A stretch of 64,000 nt of DNA, taken from NCBI GenBank assembly GCA_030523425.1, contig JAUNIP010000002.1, forward strand, positions 1-64,000, given 5' to 3'. Shown here one piece after another: positions 1 through 8,253 of this stretch (position 1 is its first letter; each line of letters starts with the position of its first letter). Under the pieces are notes generated by a model. It had not been told where the DNA came from and ran no database searches. It saw nothing but the letters and a program-made list of their open reading frames with translations. The DNA comes from Coriobacteriia bacterium. Its GTDB lineage: Bacteria; Actinomycetota; Coriobacteriia; Coriobacteriales; Eggerthellaceae. The position numbers and the translations under genes were made by a program.

Positions 1-15
1 CCCAGCGGCCGGCAA

Positions 16-40
16 ACCCCCGCGCCGCGAACGCGGGGGT
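16..40. terminator. GC-rich hairpin, possible terminator
   Basis: A perfect 9-bp stem (ACCCCCGCG at 16-24 with CGCGGGGGT at 32-40) surrounds a 7-nt loop. No T-run follows on either strand, so it is a weak candidate for the terminator of a gene to the left of the window. Nothing else is recognisable in 1-199. Confidence 0.3.
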
Positions 41-199
41 CCAAGCCCCAAAGCAAGGCACTTCCTTTTCTTTGCCCTATAGCCCCAGCGCAGCGCCTGC
101 ATTCCGCCTCATGCGCCCAATGCAAGCGGTCCACGCTTCGATCTAGGCCTCTCTACTCCGCCGCTGCGCGGCTCCGGTCCAGGTGACACGTGCCAAGCG

Positions 200-385
200 C
201 TATTCTTCTTCGTCGTCGAACAGGGCCCATTCGTCTTCGGCGGGGCCGCGGTCTTGGAAGGTTTTGCGCGTGCGCACTTCCCAGATGACGCAAGCAATAA
301 CAGAGAGCACCAAAATGACGCCTACCAGCACACCTATGCCGGCGAAGGTCTCAAACAAGAAGTGGTAAATCTGCCCGAAGTCCAT
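200..385 (-). CDS. Small single-pass membrane protein, unknown function
   Basis: This encodes 61 residues starting at ATG 385. Residues 14-36 form one hydrophobic segment rich in Val, Ile and Leu. A short basic stretch follows (VRTRK), and the protein ends in a strongly acidic tail (DDEEE). A weak purine-rich ribosome site (AGAAAGAG) precedes the ATG. The gene is divergent from serS across about 150 bp that hold a palindromic TATACT motif. Longer readings of the same frame upstream lack membrane-protein character and overlap serS antisense, so the short form is preferred. No family is recognised; it could be a small membrane regulator or partner protein. Confidence 0.6.
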   Translation of the reverse strand: MDFGQIYHFLFETFAGIGVLVGVILVLSVIACVIWEVRTRKTFQDRGPAEDEWALFDDEEE

Positions 386-455
386 AACGTGCTCTTTCTG
401 TGTGCTGCACGCAACGCCTTCTGCCCTGCGTTGCGCGGTATATGAGTGTGTTGGG

Positions 456-465
456 TAGTATACTA
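456..465. promoter_or_regulatory. Palindromic -10-like motif between divergent genes
   Basis: TAGTATACTA is a perfect palindrome containing TATACT on both strands. It could serve as the -10 element for serS (ATG 537) and for the divergent small gene (ATG 385). No convincing -35 box lies at 16-18 bp on either side, so the promoter call is tentative. Confidence 0.3.
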
Positions 466-536
466 TAGTGCATTCGTGCAGCCCCAAGCGCAACGGCCTT
501 CGGGCAGAAAGTTTCAAAACCAAAGGAGAGCGCCCC

Positions 537-1838
537 ATGCTAGACATCAAATTCGTGCGAGACAACCAAGAAGCGGTTGCCCAGGCCATGCAAAATCGCA
601 ACGCGAAGTGGGACGCCGAACGGTTTTCGCAGCTAGACGAAGAGCGTCGCGCGGCCATTTCCGAAGAAGAATCTCTGCAGCAGGAACGCAATGCTGCCAG
701 CAAGTCCATTGGCGCCATGATGAAGGAAGGCCGCAAGGACGAAGCCGAAGCAGCCAAGGAACGCGTGCGCGTGGTGAACGAGCAGTTGGAAGCCGCCAGC
801 GCCCGTCGCGCCGCCGCCGAAGACGCCATCAACGAAGTGCTTATGAGCACGCCGAACATTCCGCACGAAACCACGCCGGTGGGCAAAGACGAAAACGACA
901 ATCCCGAAGTGCGCCGCTGGGGCACTCCGCGCGAATTCGACTTCGAGCCCAAGGCTCACTGGGATTTGGGTCCTGAACTGGGCATCATAGATTCCGAGCG
1001 CGGCGTGAAGCTGGCGCACAGCCGCTTTTACGTGTTGGGCGGCCTGGGTGCTCGCCTGGAACGCGCGCTCATCAACTTCATGGCCAACACCCACGCTTCC
1101 CGCGGGTACAAGGAACATTGGCTGCCGGCCCTTGCCAACAAGGAAACCATGACGGGCACCGGCCAGCTGCCCAAGTTCGAAGAGGACCTGTTCAAGACCA
1201 CTGAAGGCCTGTATCTTATCCCCACCGCGGAAGTGCAGCTTACCAACCTGCATCGCGACGAAATTCTGGACGCGGCCGACTTGCCGCTGAAGTATTGCGC
1301 CTTCACGCCGTGCTTCCGTTCCGAAGCGGGCGCCGCCGGTCGCGACACGCGCGGCATCATCCGCGTGCACCAGTTTTCCAAGGTGGAAATGGTGAAGTTT
1401 TCCAAGGCCGAAGAAAGCCAGGCCGACCTGGAAGCCATGGTGGAAGACGCCGAATACATTCTGCAGCAGTTGGGCCTGCCGTACCGTGTGATCAGCCTGT
1501 GCACGGGCGACATTGGCTTTTCCAGCTGCAAGACCTATGACCTGGAAGTGTGGTTGCCCTGCTACAACGCCTACAAGGAAATTTCCAGCTGCAGCGACTG
1601 CTGGGATTTCCAGGCGCGCCGCGCCAACATTCGCTACCGCGACCCCGAAAACTTCAAGGGTACGCGGTATGCGCACACGCTGAACGGTTCGGGCTTGGCG
1701 GTAGGCCGCACCATGGCCGCGGTCATCGAAAACTACCAGCAGGCCGACGGCTCCATCAAGGTGCCCGACGTGTTGGTGCCTTACATGGGCGGCGTGGAAT
1801 ATATCACCGCCGAAAACGCCGACGGGCGCAACATCTAG
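537..1838 (+). CDS. serS: Serine--tRNA ligase
   Basis: SerRS charges tRNA-Ser (and tRNA-Sec where present) with serine in the cytoplasm. The 433-residue product has the usual length. Residues 1-105 form the N-terminal antiparallel coiled coil that grips the long variable arm, rich in Glu, Ala, Arg and Lys. The class II catalytic core shows motif 2 ([21 protein letters not shown] region, around residue 260) and motif 3 ([17 protein letters not shown], around residue 390). The start at 537 is set by AAGGAGAG seven bases upstream; an upstream in-frame ATG at 468 has no ribosome site and would add non-homologous residues. The next gene begins 11 bp after the stop. A tRNA-Ser(GCT) gene lies elsewhere in the window at 22175. 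Confidence 0.97.
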   Translation: MLDIKFVRDNQEAVAQAMQNRNAKWDAERFSQLDEERRAAISEEESLQQERNAASKSIGAMMKEGRKDEAEAAKERVRVVNEQLEAASARRAAAEDAINEVLMSTPNIPHETTPVGKDENDNPEVRRWGTPREFDFEPKAHWDLGPELGIIDSERGVKLAHSRFYVLGGLGARLERALINFMANTHASRGYKEHWLPALANKETMTGTGQLPKFEEDLFKTTEGLYLIPTAEVQLTNLHRDEILDAADLPLKYCAFTPCFRSEAGAAGRDTRGIIRVHQFSKVEMVKFSKAEESQADLEAMVEDAEYILQQLGLPYRVISLCTGDIGFSSCKTYDLEVWLPCYNAYKEISSCSDCWDFQARRANIRYRDPENFKGTRYAHTLNGSGLAVGRTMAAVIENYQQADGSIKVPDVLVPYMGGVEYITAENADGRNI

Positions 1839-1849
1839 GCTGACCTTCG

Positions 1850-2731
1850 GTGGACCAAACCCCCAACAACGAAATGCCGGGCGCTCCTGCAGGGGCGCCT
1901 GCGCCGTTTGAGGCCGCGCAGCCGCAGCCGGGCACTCCCGTGTCGCAACCGGGCGCTGTGCCCGAACTGCACGTTTCGGCCGGCGGGAAGGAAAAGCCGC
2001 GCCCCAGCGTGGCCAACAAGCGCCGCGCCCAAGCAACCGTGCCGCCCGCAGGCGGCGAAAGCGTTGCGAACGTGCAACCCCAACCAGACGCGCAAACCCC
2101 TGCCAACAATGTCATTCCAAACGGAGCGGGACCTTCAGGTCCCGCGGAGTCGAGGAATCTACCCCGGGATGGAGCCACCCCCGCAACTCCCACAGCCCTC
2201 GCGCCCGATGACGCCCCCGCCAACCCGGACATCCCCGCCACACCCGGCCCCGCCCGCAAAAGCGTGGCGGACAAGCGCAAGAAAGGTCCCGCGTTTGTGG
2301 TGCTTATAGTCCTGCTGGTGCTGGCCTTGCTGGCCGCGGCGGTGTGCGGCGCGTTCGCCTGCGTGCGCTGGGTGTTCCCGCAAGACGCCGCCGACTTGCA
2401 AGGCACGTGGGTGCTGCAAGGCGCGCAAACCCCCATAACCATAACCGACTCACAGATTGACCTGGCAGGCGAAGCGCAGTTCGACTATCAGTTGGACACC
2501 ACGGCGAAAACCATCACGTCTACCTTCTTGGGCGCGCAGGGCCAAAACCACTACCGCTTCAGCCGCGACCGCACCACCGTTGCCATCATAGACGGCGCCG
2601 ACTGCGCGTGGGACGCCACCCTGTGGGCCGACCTGCAATGGATGTGGGCCGACTTCTGGAATTCCACCCAAGACATCGCATCCGACCCCCTAAGCGGCGA
2701 AGCGGGCATAGTGTTGGTCAAGGTGTCGTGA
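1850..2731 (+). CDS. Membrane-anchored protein with Pro/Ala-rich cytoplasmic region
   Basis: The product has 293 residues. Residues 1-140 are low-complexity and rich in Pro, Ala and Gln. They are followed by a basic cluster (KSVADKRKKG), one strongly hydrophobic segment (about 145-170) and a roughly 120-residue C-terminal domain of mixed composition that would lie outside the cell. Two copies of a KxSVAxKR-like motif (near residues 52 and 138) flank the Pro-rich part. Similar domains of the form GTW...(T)ITxx appear in the protein at 30119-30772, so both may be envelope proteins with lipocalin-like strands. The start is GTG 1850, 11 bp after serS, with no good ribosome site; ATG 1874 is the alternative. 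The stop overlaps the GTG of the next gene. Confidence 0.7.
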   Translation: MDQTPNNEMPGAPAGAPAPFEAAQPQPGTPVSQPGAVPELHVSAGGKEKPRPSVANKRRAQATVPPAGGESVANVQPQPDAQTPANNVIPNGAGPSGPAESRNLPRDGATPATPTALAPDDAPANPDIPATPGPARKSVADKRKKGPAFVVLIVLLVLALLAAAVCGAFACVRWVFPQDAADLQGTWVLQGAQTPITITDSQIDLAGEAQFDYQLDTTAKTITSTFLGAQGQNHYRFSRDRTTVAIIDGADCAWDATLWADLQWMWADFWNSTQDIASDPLSGEAGIVLVKVS

Positions 2732-3129
2732 TAACCACCACGCACATAACGGTTGACCGGCAGCGCATCAGCTTCGTGGTGAAGGTTCCCGCCGCACAGC
2801 AACGCACAAGCCCCCAGCTTATGCAGCGCGTGCTGCAAGATTTCCCCCGCCTGCCCCAGCATTCGTGCGTGAACGCCGAAGGCCCGCTGTTCGGCGCCGT
2901 GATGGACCACACGTCCACGCCGCACTTGCTGGAGCACCTTACCATTGATGCGCAGGTGCGCGCCCATGCGCAAGGCCGCTTTCGCGAAACGCTGTTTGTG
3001 GGCAACACCCAATGGGTGGACCAGTCCCAGGGCCTAGCACGCATCCAGGTGAACTACGCTGATGACTTGGTTGCGTTGCGCTGTTTTAATGAATCTGTAA
3101 CCTATCTGAATGCAATCATGCTAGGGTAG
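2728..3129 (+). CDS. Small protein resembling the cyanophycin synthetase N-terminal domain
   Basis: This is a 133-residue product whose GTG start (2728) overlaps the TGA of the preceding gene (GTGA), implying translational coupling. The stretch around LLEHLTIDAQ, then LFVGNTQW and ARIQVNYADDL, resembles the conserved core of the N-terminal domain of cyanophycin synthetases, where an EH(L/V)ALELQ helix is followed by FGRT and a VxFEYxxE strand. No ATP-grasp or Mur-ligase-like domain follows; the reading frame ends and a PLP enzyme begins. The similarity is from motif memory only, so the product may simply be a small uncharacterised protein of that fold. Earlier in-frame starts would lie inside the upstream gene. 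Confidence 0.6.
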   Translation: MITTTHITVDRQRISFVVKVPAAQQRTSPQLMQRVLQDFPRLPQHSCVNAEGPLFGAVMDHTSTPHLLEHLTIDAQVRAHAQGRFRETLFVGNTQWVDQSQGLARIQVNYADDLVALRCFNESVTYLNAIMLG

Positions 3130-3165
3130 CGTGAGTATTTCTGCGGAAATCCGAAAGGCAACTGA

Positions 3166-3171
3166 TAGGCT
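3166..3171 (+). promoter_or_regulatory. Possible -10 of a leaderless transcript
   Basis: TAGGCT fits the TANNNT -10 pattern and ends 8 nt before ATG 3180. No ribosome site lies at the usual distance, which fits a leaderless or near-leaderless mRNA for the aminotransferase. No good -35 box is visible. Confidence 0.3.
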
Positions 3172-3179
3172 GAAAAATT

Positions 3180-4445
3180 ATGTCATCTGCTCATTTAACG
3201 TTCGATACCACGGGTTCTAAGATTGCAAGCCGCGTAAAGGGCATGCGCGCCAGCGCCGTGCGCAACCTGTTTGCGGCCGCCACCAGCGAAGACATCATTT
3301 CTCTTTCAGGTGGCATGCCAGACGTTTCCCTGCTTCCTTCGGAATCTATTGCCAAGGCGGTTGCTTCCACCTTCGCCGCCGACCAAGCGGTGGCCATGCA
3401 ATACGGCGGCACCGACGGCCGTGTGGAAACGCGCGAAGTGGTGTGCGAGCTGGCCCGCGACCTGGGAATTCGCTGCAAGCCGGACGACGTGATGCTTACG
3501 TCGGGCGCCCAACAGGCCCTAGACCTTATAGCGAAGACCTTCATAGATCCCGGCGACATCATCCTGACCGAAGGCCCCACGTATCTGGGCGCCCTGCAGG
3601 CGTTCAGCGCCTACGAACCCGACATCCGCTGCATTCCCTTTGACGACGACGGCATGCGCATGGACCTGCTGGAAGAAGAACTGCAGCGCATAGGCAAGAA
3701 CAACCCGAAGCTGAAGTACCTCTACACCATCCCGAACTTCCAGAACCCGGGCGGCGTGACCATGACGCCCGAACGCCGCCGGCGCCTGATAGAGCTGTCC
3801 CACGAATACAACTTCTACGTGATAGAGGACGACCCGTATGGGCGCTTGCGCTACGAAGGCGGGCACATGATTCCGCTGAAGGTGTTAGACCCCGATGTCA
3901 TCTACTTGGGCACCATCTCCAAGATTTTCGCGCCTGGCCTGCGTATTGGCTGGATTATTGCGCCGCGCACGGTGCTGGCGCGCATCAACTTGGTAAAGCA
4001 AGGGGCCGACTTGTGCGGCAGCTCGTTTGACCAGGTGGTGGTGGAACGCTACTTCCGCGACTGCCCGTGGGAAAGCACGCTGCAGGACTTCATCAACACC
4101 TACGGCGTGCGCCGCAACGCCATGCTGGAAGCGCTGGACAAGTACTTCCCGGCCGAAGCTTCGTGGACCCGCCCGGAAGGCGGCTTCTTCATCTGGGTGA
4201 CGCTTCCCGGTTACGTGGACACCGATTCCATGCTTTCGGAGGCCCTGAAAGCCGGCGTGACGTACGTGCCGGGCAGTGGCTGTTTCCCCGACGGCAAGCG
4301 GGGCAAGAACTGCATGCGCATAGCGTTTTGCTTCGAAGACCCGGACAAACTAGACGAAGCCATCAAACGCCTGGCAGGCGTGATTAACGACCGGCTGGAA
4401 CTGTATAGGGCCTTCATAGAGGCCGGCGCCATCAAGGAAGACTAA
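3180..4445 (+). CDS. PLP-dependent aminotransferase, class I/II (2-aminoadipate/aromatic type)
   Basis: The 421-residue fold-type I aminotransferase belongs to the group of LysN / MocR-like C-terminal domains (transfer of amino groups between amino acids and 2-oxoacids in the cytoplasm). Diagnostic features in order: SLSGGMPD near the N-terminus, TSGAQQALDLI (cofactor phosphate region), YTIPNFQNPGGVTM (Asn contacting PLP), EDDPYGRLRYEG (Asp on the pyridine nitrogen), TISKIFAPGLRIGWI with the Schiff-base Lys at residue 248, and a C-terminal MRIAFCF with the substrate-carboxylate Arg. No N-terminal GntR domain is present, so it is an enzyme and not a MocR regulator. Substrate cannot be told from sequence. 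It lies between two short genes and ddl and may supply amino acids for the wall. Confidence 0.9.
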   Translation: MSSAHLTFDTTGSKIASRVKGMRASAVRNLFAAATSEDIISLSGGMPDVSLLPSESIAKAVASTFAADQAVAMQYGGTDGRVETREVVCELARDLGIRCKPDDVMLTSGAQQALDLIAKTFIDPGDIILTEGPTYLGALQAFSAYEPDIRCIPFDDDGMRMDLLEEELQRIGKNNPKLKYLYTIPNFQNPGGVTMTPERRRRLIELSHEYNFYVIEDDPYGRLRYEGGHMIPLKVLDPDVIYLGTISKIFAPGLRIGWIIAPRTVLARINLVKQGADLCGSSFDQVVVERYFRDCPWESTLQDFINTYGVRRNAMLEALDKYFPAEASWTRPEGGFFIWVTLPGYVDTDSMLSEALKAGVTYVPGSGCFPDGKRGKNCMRIAFCFEDPDKLDEAIKRLAGVINDRLELYRAFIEAGAIKED

Positions 4446-4490
4446 CGGCGGGCGGCACGCTTCGCCTGCTTGGGAAGTTAGGAGTACAAC

Positions 4491-5498
4491 ATGGGTTACA
4501 AAGTGGCAGTCATCATGGGCGGCACGTCGTTTGAGCGCGAATTTTCCCTGAAGTCGGGCAAGAACGTGTGCCAGGCGCTGGAAGAAGCGGGGCACAAGGT
4601 GCTGCCGTTAGACACCACCAAAGACTTGGTGCCCACGCTGCGCAGCGAACGCCCCGATGCGGCCTACATTGCGCTTCATGGCAAACACGGCGAAGACGGC
4701 GCCATGCAGTCGCTGATGGAATTCGTGGGCATTCCCTACGTTGGGTCGGCCGCCCCGGTGTGCCGCAGCACGTGGAACAAAGACAGCCTGCACACCACCA
4801 TGGCTTCCTACCGTAAGGCCGCGGGCGAAGCCCCGATAGCTTCGTGGCCCCAAGGCATCTGCGTGGCGCGGGACTGCTTCAAGAGCATGGGCGCCGCTAC
4901 GGCCTTAGACTTGGTGCAGGAGCGCGTGTACGGCGGCTTCCCCGTGGCGGTGAAGCCGGCCCACGGCGGCTCTGCCATGGGCGTGCACAAGGTGGAAAGC
5001 CAAGAAGAATTGGGCGAAGCCATGTTGGACGCGCTGTCCTTCGACAACCACGTGGTCATTGAGCAGTGGATAGACGGCGTGGAAATGGCCGTTTCGGTGC
5101 TAGGCGAAGGCTGGGATGCCTATGCGCTGCCGCCGGTGGAGATTGTGCCCAAGCAGGGTTGGTTCAACGAAGACGCCCGTTGGAATTCCGACTTGGTTGA
5201 CTACTACGCCCCCGTGCGCAATTCGTCGCTTTCGCCTGACGAAGACCAGGCGCAAGCCATCCGCGCCGAAATTGAGCGTGCGGTGCTGGAGGTGTATAGG
5301 GCCTACGAGCTGCGCGACTTGGCCCGCATAGACTTGGTGTGGGACGGCGCCCAGGCGCGCGTGCTGGAAACCAACGTTTCGCCCGGCATGACGCGCACCA
5401 GTTTGTTCCCCATGGCATGCCAAGCTGCCGGCCTTAGCCTTCCCGCAGTTTTGAATGAATTGGTGGAACAAGCCATCCAGCGTGGTCCTGTGTGGTAG
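4491..5498 (+). CDS. ddl: D-alanine--D-alanine ligase
   Basis: Ddl makes the D-Ala-D-Ala dipeptide of peptidoglycan precursors using ATP, in the cytoplasm. The 335-residue product has the family signatures: GGTSFEREFSLKSG (substrate-binding glycine turn and Ser), HGKHGEDGAMQ (residues 64-74), the ATP-grasp VKPAHGGSAMGV, EQWIDGVEMAVSVL and the C-terminal LETNVSPGMTRTSLFP that binds Mg2+ and D-Ala. TTAGGAG sits 5 nt before ATG 4491. It follows the aminotransferase by 45 bp and is followed by a TATAAT box. A D-Ala-D-Ser or D-Ala-D-Lac specificity cannot be excluded from sequence alone, but there is no vancomycin-resistance context. Confidence 0.95.
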   Translation: MGYKVAVIMGGTSFEREFSLKSGKNVCQALEEAGHKVLPLDTTKDLVPTLRSERPDAAYIALHGKHGEDGAMQSLMEFVGIPYVGSAAPVCRSTWNKDSLHTTMASYRKAAGEAPIASWPQGICVARDCFKSMGAATALDLVQERVYGGFPVAVKPAHGGSAMGVHKVESQEELGEAMLDALSFDNHVVIEQWIDGVEMAVSVLGEGWDAYALPPVEIVPKQGWFNEDARWNSDLVDYYAPVRNSSLSPDEDQAQAIRAEIERAVLEVYRAYELRDLARIDLVWDGAQARVLETNVSPGMTRTSLFPMACQAAGLSLPAVLNELVEQAIQRGPVW

Positions 5499-5504
5499 AA
5501 GCGC

Positions 5505-5510
5505 TATAAT
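5505..5510 (+). promoter_or_regulatory. TATAAT -10 box upstream of the YtxH-like gene
   Basis: A consensus TATAAT stands 7 bp after the ddl stop and about 50 bp before ATG 5563. No TTGACA-like box is seen 17 bp upstream (this falls inside ddl), so the -35 would be weak or the box extended. Confidence 0.4.
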
Positions 5511-5562
5511 GCTTTCTAATGCTACTTACCAAAGATAGAACTTCTTCAAAAAGGAGGTAACA

Positions 5563-6036
5563 ATGGGCAGATTCGTACCGTTTATTGTTGGTGGCTTGGT
5601 GGGCGCTTGCGCGGCCATGGCTTTTACCCCCCGCACAGGCGCTGAAAATCGCGAATATGTGATGGACCAGGTGGAAAACGTGAAGGACAGCCTTGCTGGT
5701 GTGGCCGGTCAAAGCCCGCAGCAGGTGTATCAGGACGTGAAGGAATCCGCCGCGAACTTTGCCCAGGAAGCCAAGGGAACGGTGGAAGAAAAAATTGCCG
5801 ATCTGAAGGCCGGCAAGTCGGGCGAAGACGAGCTGCGTGAAAAGATCGAAGCCGCCCGTCAGCGCATTGCCGACCAGGTGGTGCAAAACGCCGAAGAGTC
5901 CCGCGCGGCTGTTGAGGAAAAGGTTGCAGATGTGACTGAGCCGGTGGTCGAGGCCATCAGCGACGTGGTTGAGGCTGCAACTGACGCCGTGGCCGAAGCG
6001 GCCGAAGCTGCTCCCGAAGCTGCTCCTGCCGAATAA
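5563..6036 (+). CDS. YtxH-like membrane-anchored stress-type protein
   Basis: The product has 157 residues. Residues 4-24 form an N-terminal membrane helix rich in Gly and Ala (VGGLVGACAAMAF), followed by TPRTGAENRE, which fits the YtxH-type pattern (helix, then a P-x-x-G-x-E/K-x-R turn and a long amphipathic helix). The remainder is a long charged helix of repeated Ala, Glu, Lys and Asp, ending in an alternating Ala/Glu/Val tail. A very strong ribosome site (AAAGGAGGTAA) precedes the ATG and TATAAT lies 53 bp upstream, implying high expression. Homologues are general-stress or envelope proteins of unknown mechanism. The downstream PRC-barrel gene has a similar charged-helix tail. Confidence 0.75.
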   Translation: MGRFVPFIVGGLVGACAAMAFTPRTGAENREYVMDQVENVKDSLAGVAGQSPQQVYQDVKESAANFAQEAKGTVEEKIADLKAGKSGEDELREKIEAARQRIADQVVQNAEESRAAVEEKVADVTEPVVEAISDVVEAATDAVAEAAEAAPEAAPAE

Positions 6037-6059
6037 AGCTTCCTAGGTTGGTTTTTGTG

Positions 6060-6084
6060 CGGCGCTGGCCTTAGGCTGGCGCCG
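6060..6084 (+). terminator. Stem-loop between the YtxH-like and PRC-barrel genes
   Basis: CGGCGCTGGCC and GGCTGGCGCCG (6060-6070 and 6074-6084) form an 11-bp stem, two pairs being G-T wobbles, with a TTA loop. TATTGTTAT follows. It may be a leaky terminator or a processing hairpin, because the next gene has its own ribosome site and no obvious promoter. Confidence 0.4.
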
Positions 6085-6138
6085 TATTGTTATGCAGGCC
6101 TTGCAACGCGTGCGTTCGCGGGCCGAAGGAGATGTGCT

Positions 6139-6966
6139 ATGGCGCAACAGGGGACTGGACTTCCCGGGGCGGTAACCACCAAAGATTTGTACGGCCAACG
6201 TGTGTACAAGCAGGGCAAGAAGGGCTTGCAGAAGGTGGGCAAGGTTCACAACTTCGTGTTTCACCCCACGGAGCGGCGGCTGGTAGGCGTGCTGGTGAAG
6301 CGGCCCGATGCCGCCTTGATGTTTCATCGCAAGGATTTGTTTGTGCGCTTGGGCGCGCTGCATATGGAGGAAGGCCAGCTGGTTATTGCCGACGTTCAGG
6401 CTGCCACCGACGCCGCGGCCTGCAAGCACCTGCAGGTAGACTTCGACCAGTGCGTGCTGTGGTGGAACATGCCGCTGTGCACGCAGGATGGCACCTGCGT
6501 GGGGCACACGGGGCTTATAACGGTTGACGGCGAAACGGGCCAGGTGCTTTCCGTGACGGCGGACGCCGGGGCCACCGCCAACACGCTGTTGGGCACGCGC
6601 GAAATACCCGCGGACATGATTCGCGGCTTCAAGCGCGGGCTGGGGCAGGAAGCCGCGCGCACAAGCGAAGAATTGCGCGCAGACGAAGAGATGTTCACCG
6701 GCGCCATATTGGTGGACGATGCGGTGAAGACCGTGGCCTCTACGGGCGGCGTGGCCGAAAAGGCCGGACGTGCCACCGCGAAGGCCACCCACAAGGTGCG
6801 CGTGGTGAAGGCGCAAGCGCAACCCAAGGTGGACGAACTAAAGCAGCAAGCCGGCGAGGCCACCGAAAAAGGCCTGTTCGCCGCGGGCAAGCAACTAGGC
6901 AAAGCCTCCACCATGTTCTCAGAATTCAAGCAAGAATACGAAAAAGCCCGTCACAGCGACGACTAA
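6139..6966 (+). CDS. PRC-barrel domain protein with helical tail
   Basis: This 275-residue product begins at ATG 6139, set by GAAGGAG. Residues 12-85 look like a PRC barrel (TKDLYGQRVY..., GKVHNFVFHPTERRLVGVLV, a hydrophobic FVRLGAL strand). A second, less clear barrel-like repeat follows at about 95-165 (GTCVGHTGLITVDGETGQVLSV). The last 100 residues are a charged helix with Lys and Ala repeats. PRC barrels serve as protein-protein modules in RNA processing (RimM), photosynthesis and stress proteins; the specific role here is unknown. Its pairing with a YtxH-like gene and shared tail style suggests a joint envelope or stress function (inference). Confidence 0.8.
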   Translation: MAQQGTGLPGAVTTKDLYGQRVYKQGKKGLQKVGKVHNFVFHPTERRLVGVLVKRPDAALMFHRKDLFVRLGALHMEEGQLVIADVQAATDAAACKHLQVDFDQCVLWWNMPLCTQDGTCVGHTGLITVDGETGQVLSVTADAGATANTLLGTREIPADMIRGFKRGLGQEAARTSEELRADEEMFTGAILVDDAVKTVASTGGVAEKAGRATAKATHKVRVVKAQAQPKVDELKQQAGEATEKGLFAAGKQLGKASTMFSEFKQEYEKARHSDD

Positions 6967-7088
6967 CCTGCGCCCGCATCAGGCGAAGATCAGACCGAAA
7001 GCATCGCACACAAGCGCCCCCGACCAGTCCAACGACCTACTGCGCCCGGACCAAGGTCGCCCGGCGTTCCTGAAAAGGAGGCCCCGAA

Positions 7089-7376
7089 GCAAAAAGCCGG
7101 CCGTGAACGAACAAACGCGCCCGCGGCGGGGCGACGGGCACTGTCGGGGTCGTAAAAAGCCAGCTGTGAACGAATCGGCGCTTGCCAAAAACGTAAAAAG
7201 CCAGTTATGAACGAATCGATCCAGCGCCTTGCCCCCAAAAGGGCTCCAAGAGGGCGTTTGTTCGTTCACGACCGGCGTTTTACGACCCTGCGTCCCACGC
7301 CCGGCAAGGCAATTCGTTCACGATTAGCTTTTTGCTTTCCCGCGTCCGCCCGATTCATTCACAGCCCGCTTTTTGC
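7089..7376. repeat. Six-motif palindromic repeat element, copy A
   Basis: This 288-bp element fills the 450-bp space between two convergent genes. It holds three direct copies of a motif (A-run, then about 10 nt, then GTGAACGAA) with cores at 7103, 7166 and 7207 (third variant ATGAACGAA), then three inverted copies with TTCGTTCAC cores at 7261, 7313 and 7354 (sixth variant TTCATTCAC). Motif 1 (7096-7118) is complementary to motif 4 (7254-7276) at 22 of 23 positions. Core spacings are 63, 41, 54, 52 and 41 bp, identical to copy B at 36914-37201. Intervals are not multiples of three, which argues against a coding repeat. No known repeat family is recognised. Confidence 0.85.
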
Positions 7377-7416
7377 TGCCAGTCTCCCTGCAACAAGGGG
7401 TCCGGCCGCTTGCTGT

Positions 7417-8181
7417 CTAGATTACCTGCGCGGCCGCCAGCGCGGGGAAGGCTTGTTTGCCTTGCATGCGGGGCTTCGCCAGCGCCACGGTGACTGTGGT
7501 TGCGGGCACGCCCAGGTCACGCAAGTGGGCGCACAGGGCCTCCGCGTGGTTTTCCAGGGAAGCGCGCAGGGTTTCGGTGGGCACGTATATCCATACGCCG
7601 TAAGTGTGTTTGCCCTGCTTGCGCACGTACGCGGCGTTGATGGATTTCACCACGTCGTCGGCTTGTTCGCCGTATACCTGGCATAGGCCCACTTTCAGTA
7701 CTTGCAGCAGCTTGCGCATATTCTCTTCGTCGGCTTCGGCGTAGGCGTCTTCGGTGTCTGGCGCGGCGGGGGCCGGTGTTTCGCCGGACGCCAGGCGCTG
7801 CAGCACATCGGCGAAGGGCTGGCGCTCCTTCATGCCGAAGGTGGATGCGTACAGCTTCACTTTGTCGGCGCGAAAACCCTGCTTGGCCAGGTTCATCTTG
7901 ATGAATTCCTGACGCGCGTCAAGGTCGGCACGAATGGTGGGGTCGTCGGTGTAGATGCGCAGCAGCTTAGGCGGTTTTGCGTTGCCGGGGAATTGACCTT
8001 CTTCGTCCATTACGTACACGCCCTGCACGTGCCGCAGCACCAGCGCAGCAGCCTTTAGCCCGTACACGTCCACAATGGCCTGGGCAAAGGCGGCATGCAG
8101 CCGACGAACGAAGTGCGCCTTGGCGGTGTCTTCATCCATGGAGTTCAGGAAATCCTGCAGGGGCAAGGCAATGTCTTGCAT
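7417..8181 (-). CDS. Conserved-looking hypothetical, partly DciA/DUF721-like
   Basis: The 254-residue protein starts at ATG 8181 behind GAAAGGA; an upstream in-frame ATG at 8214 is less likely. Two related halves can be seen. The first has KLLRIYTDDPTIRADLDARQ...VKLYAST and the second has GVWIYVPTETLRASLENHAE...VTVALAK, each of the form strand, helix, strand with a bound Asp/Glu turn. This pattern (surface strand, then a long helix, then a closing strand) recalls DciA/DUF721 helicase-loader-associated domains and KH-like folds, but the match is not close. A linker rich in Ala, Pro, Asp and Glu joins the halves. It lies convergent to the PRC-barrel gene with the repeat element in between. Function unknown. 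Confidence 0.7.
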   Translation of the reverse strand: MQDIALPLQDFLNSMDEDTAKAHFVRRLHAAFAQAIVDVYGLKAAALVLRHVQGVYVMDEEGQFPGNAKPPKLLRIYTDDPTIRADLDARQEFIKMNLAKQGFRADKVKLYASTFGMKERQPFADVLQRLASGETPAPAAPDTEDAYAEADEENMRKLLQVLKVGLCQVYGEQADDVVKSINAAYVRKQGKHTYGVWIYVPTETLRASLENHAEALCAHLRDLGVPATTVTVALAKPRMQGKQAFPALAAAQVI

Positions 8182-8253
8182 GGTGTCCTTTCGTCGAATG
8201 CGTGCTGCCAGCATAACACGAAGCTGCGCAGGGGAATCAGCCAGATTCTCCCG

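Noticed and set aside
633-2036. 467-residue minus-strand frame opposite serS
   Set aside because: Shadow of serS and the next gene; serS is unambiguous.
7089-7376. CRISPR array
   Set aside because: Motifs recur at uneven intervals (41-63 bp), half are inverted, and no cas gene is in the window. The same design recurs at 36914-37201 with equal spacing, which CRISPR spacers would not show.
6979-7686. Coding frames across the six-motif element on both strands
   Set aside because: Frames such as 7207-7686 (+) and 6979-7269 (-) exist, but core intervals 41 and 52 are not multiples of three. The residues shared between the two elements come only from the repeat itself, so no protein is conserved.
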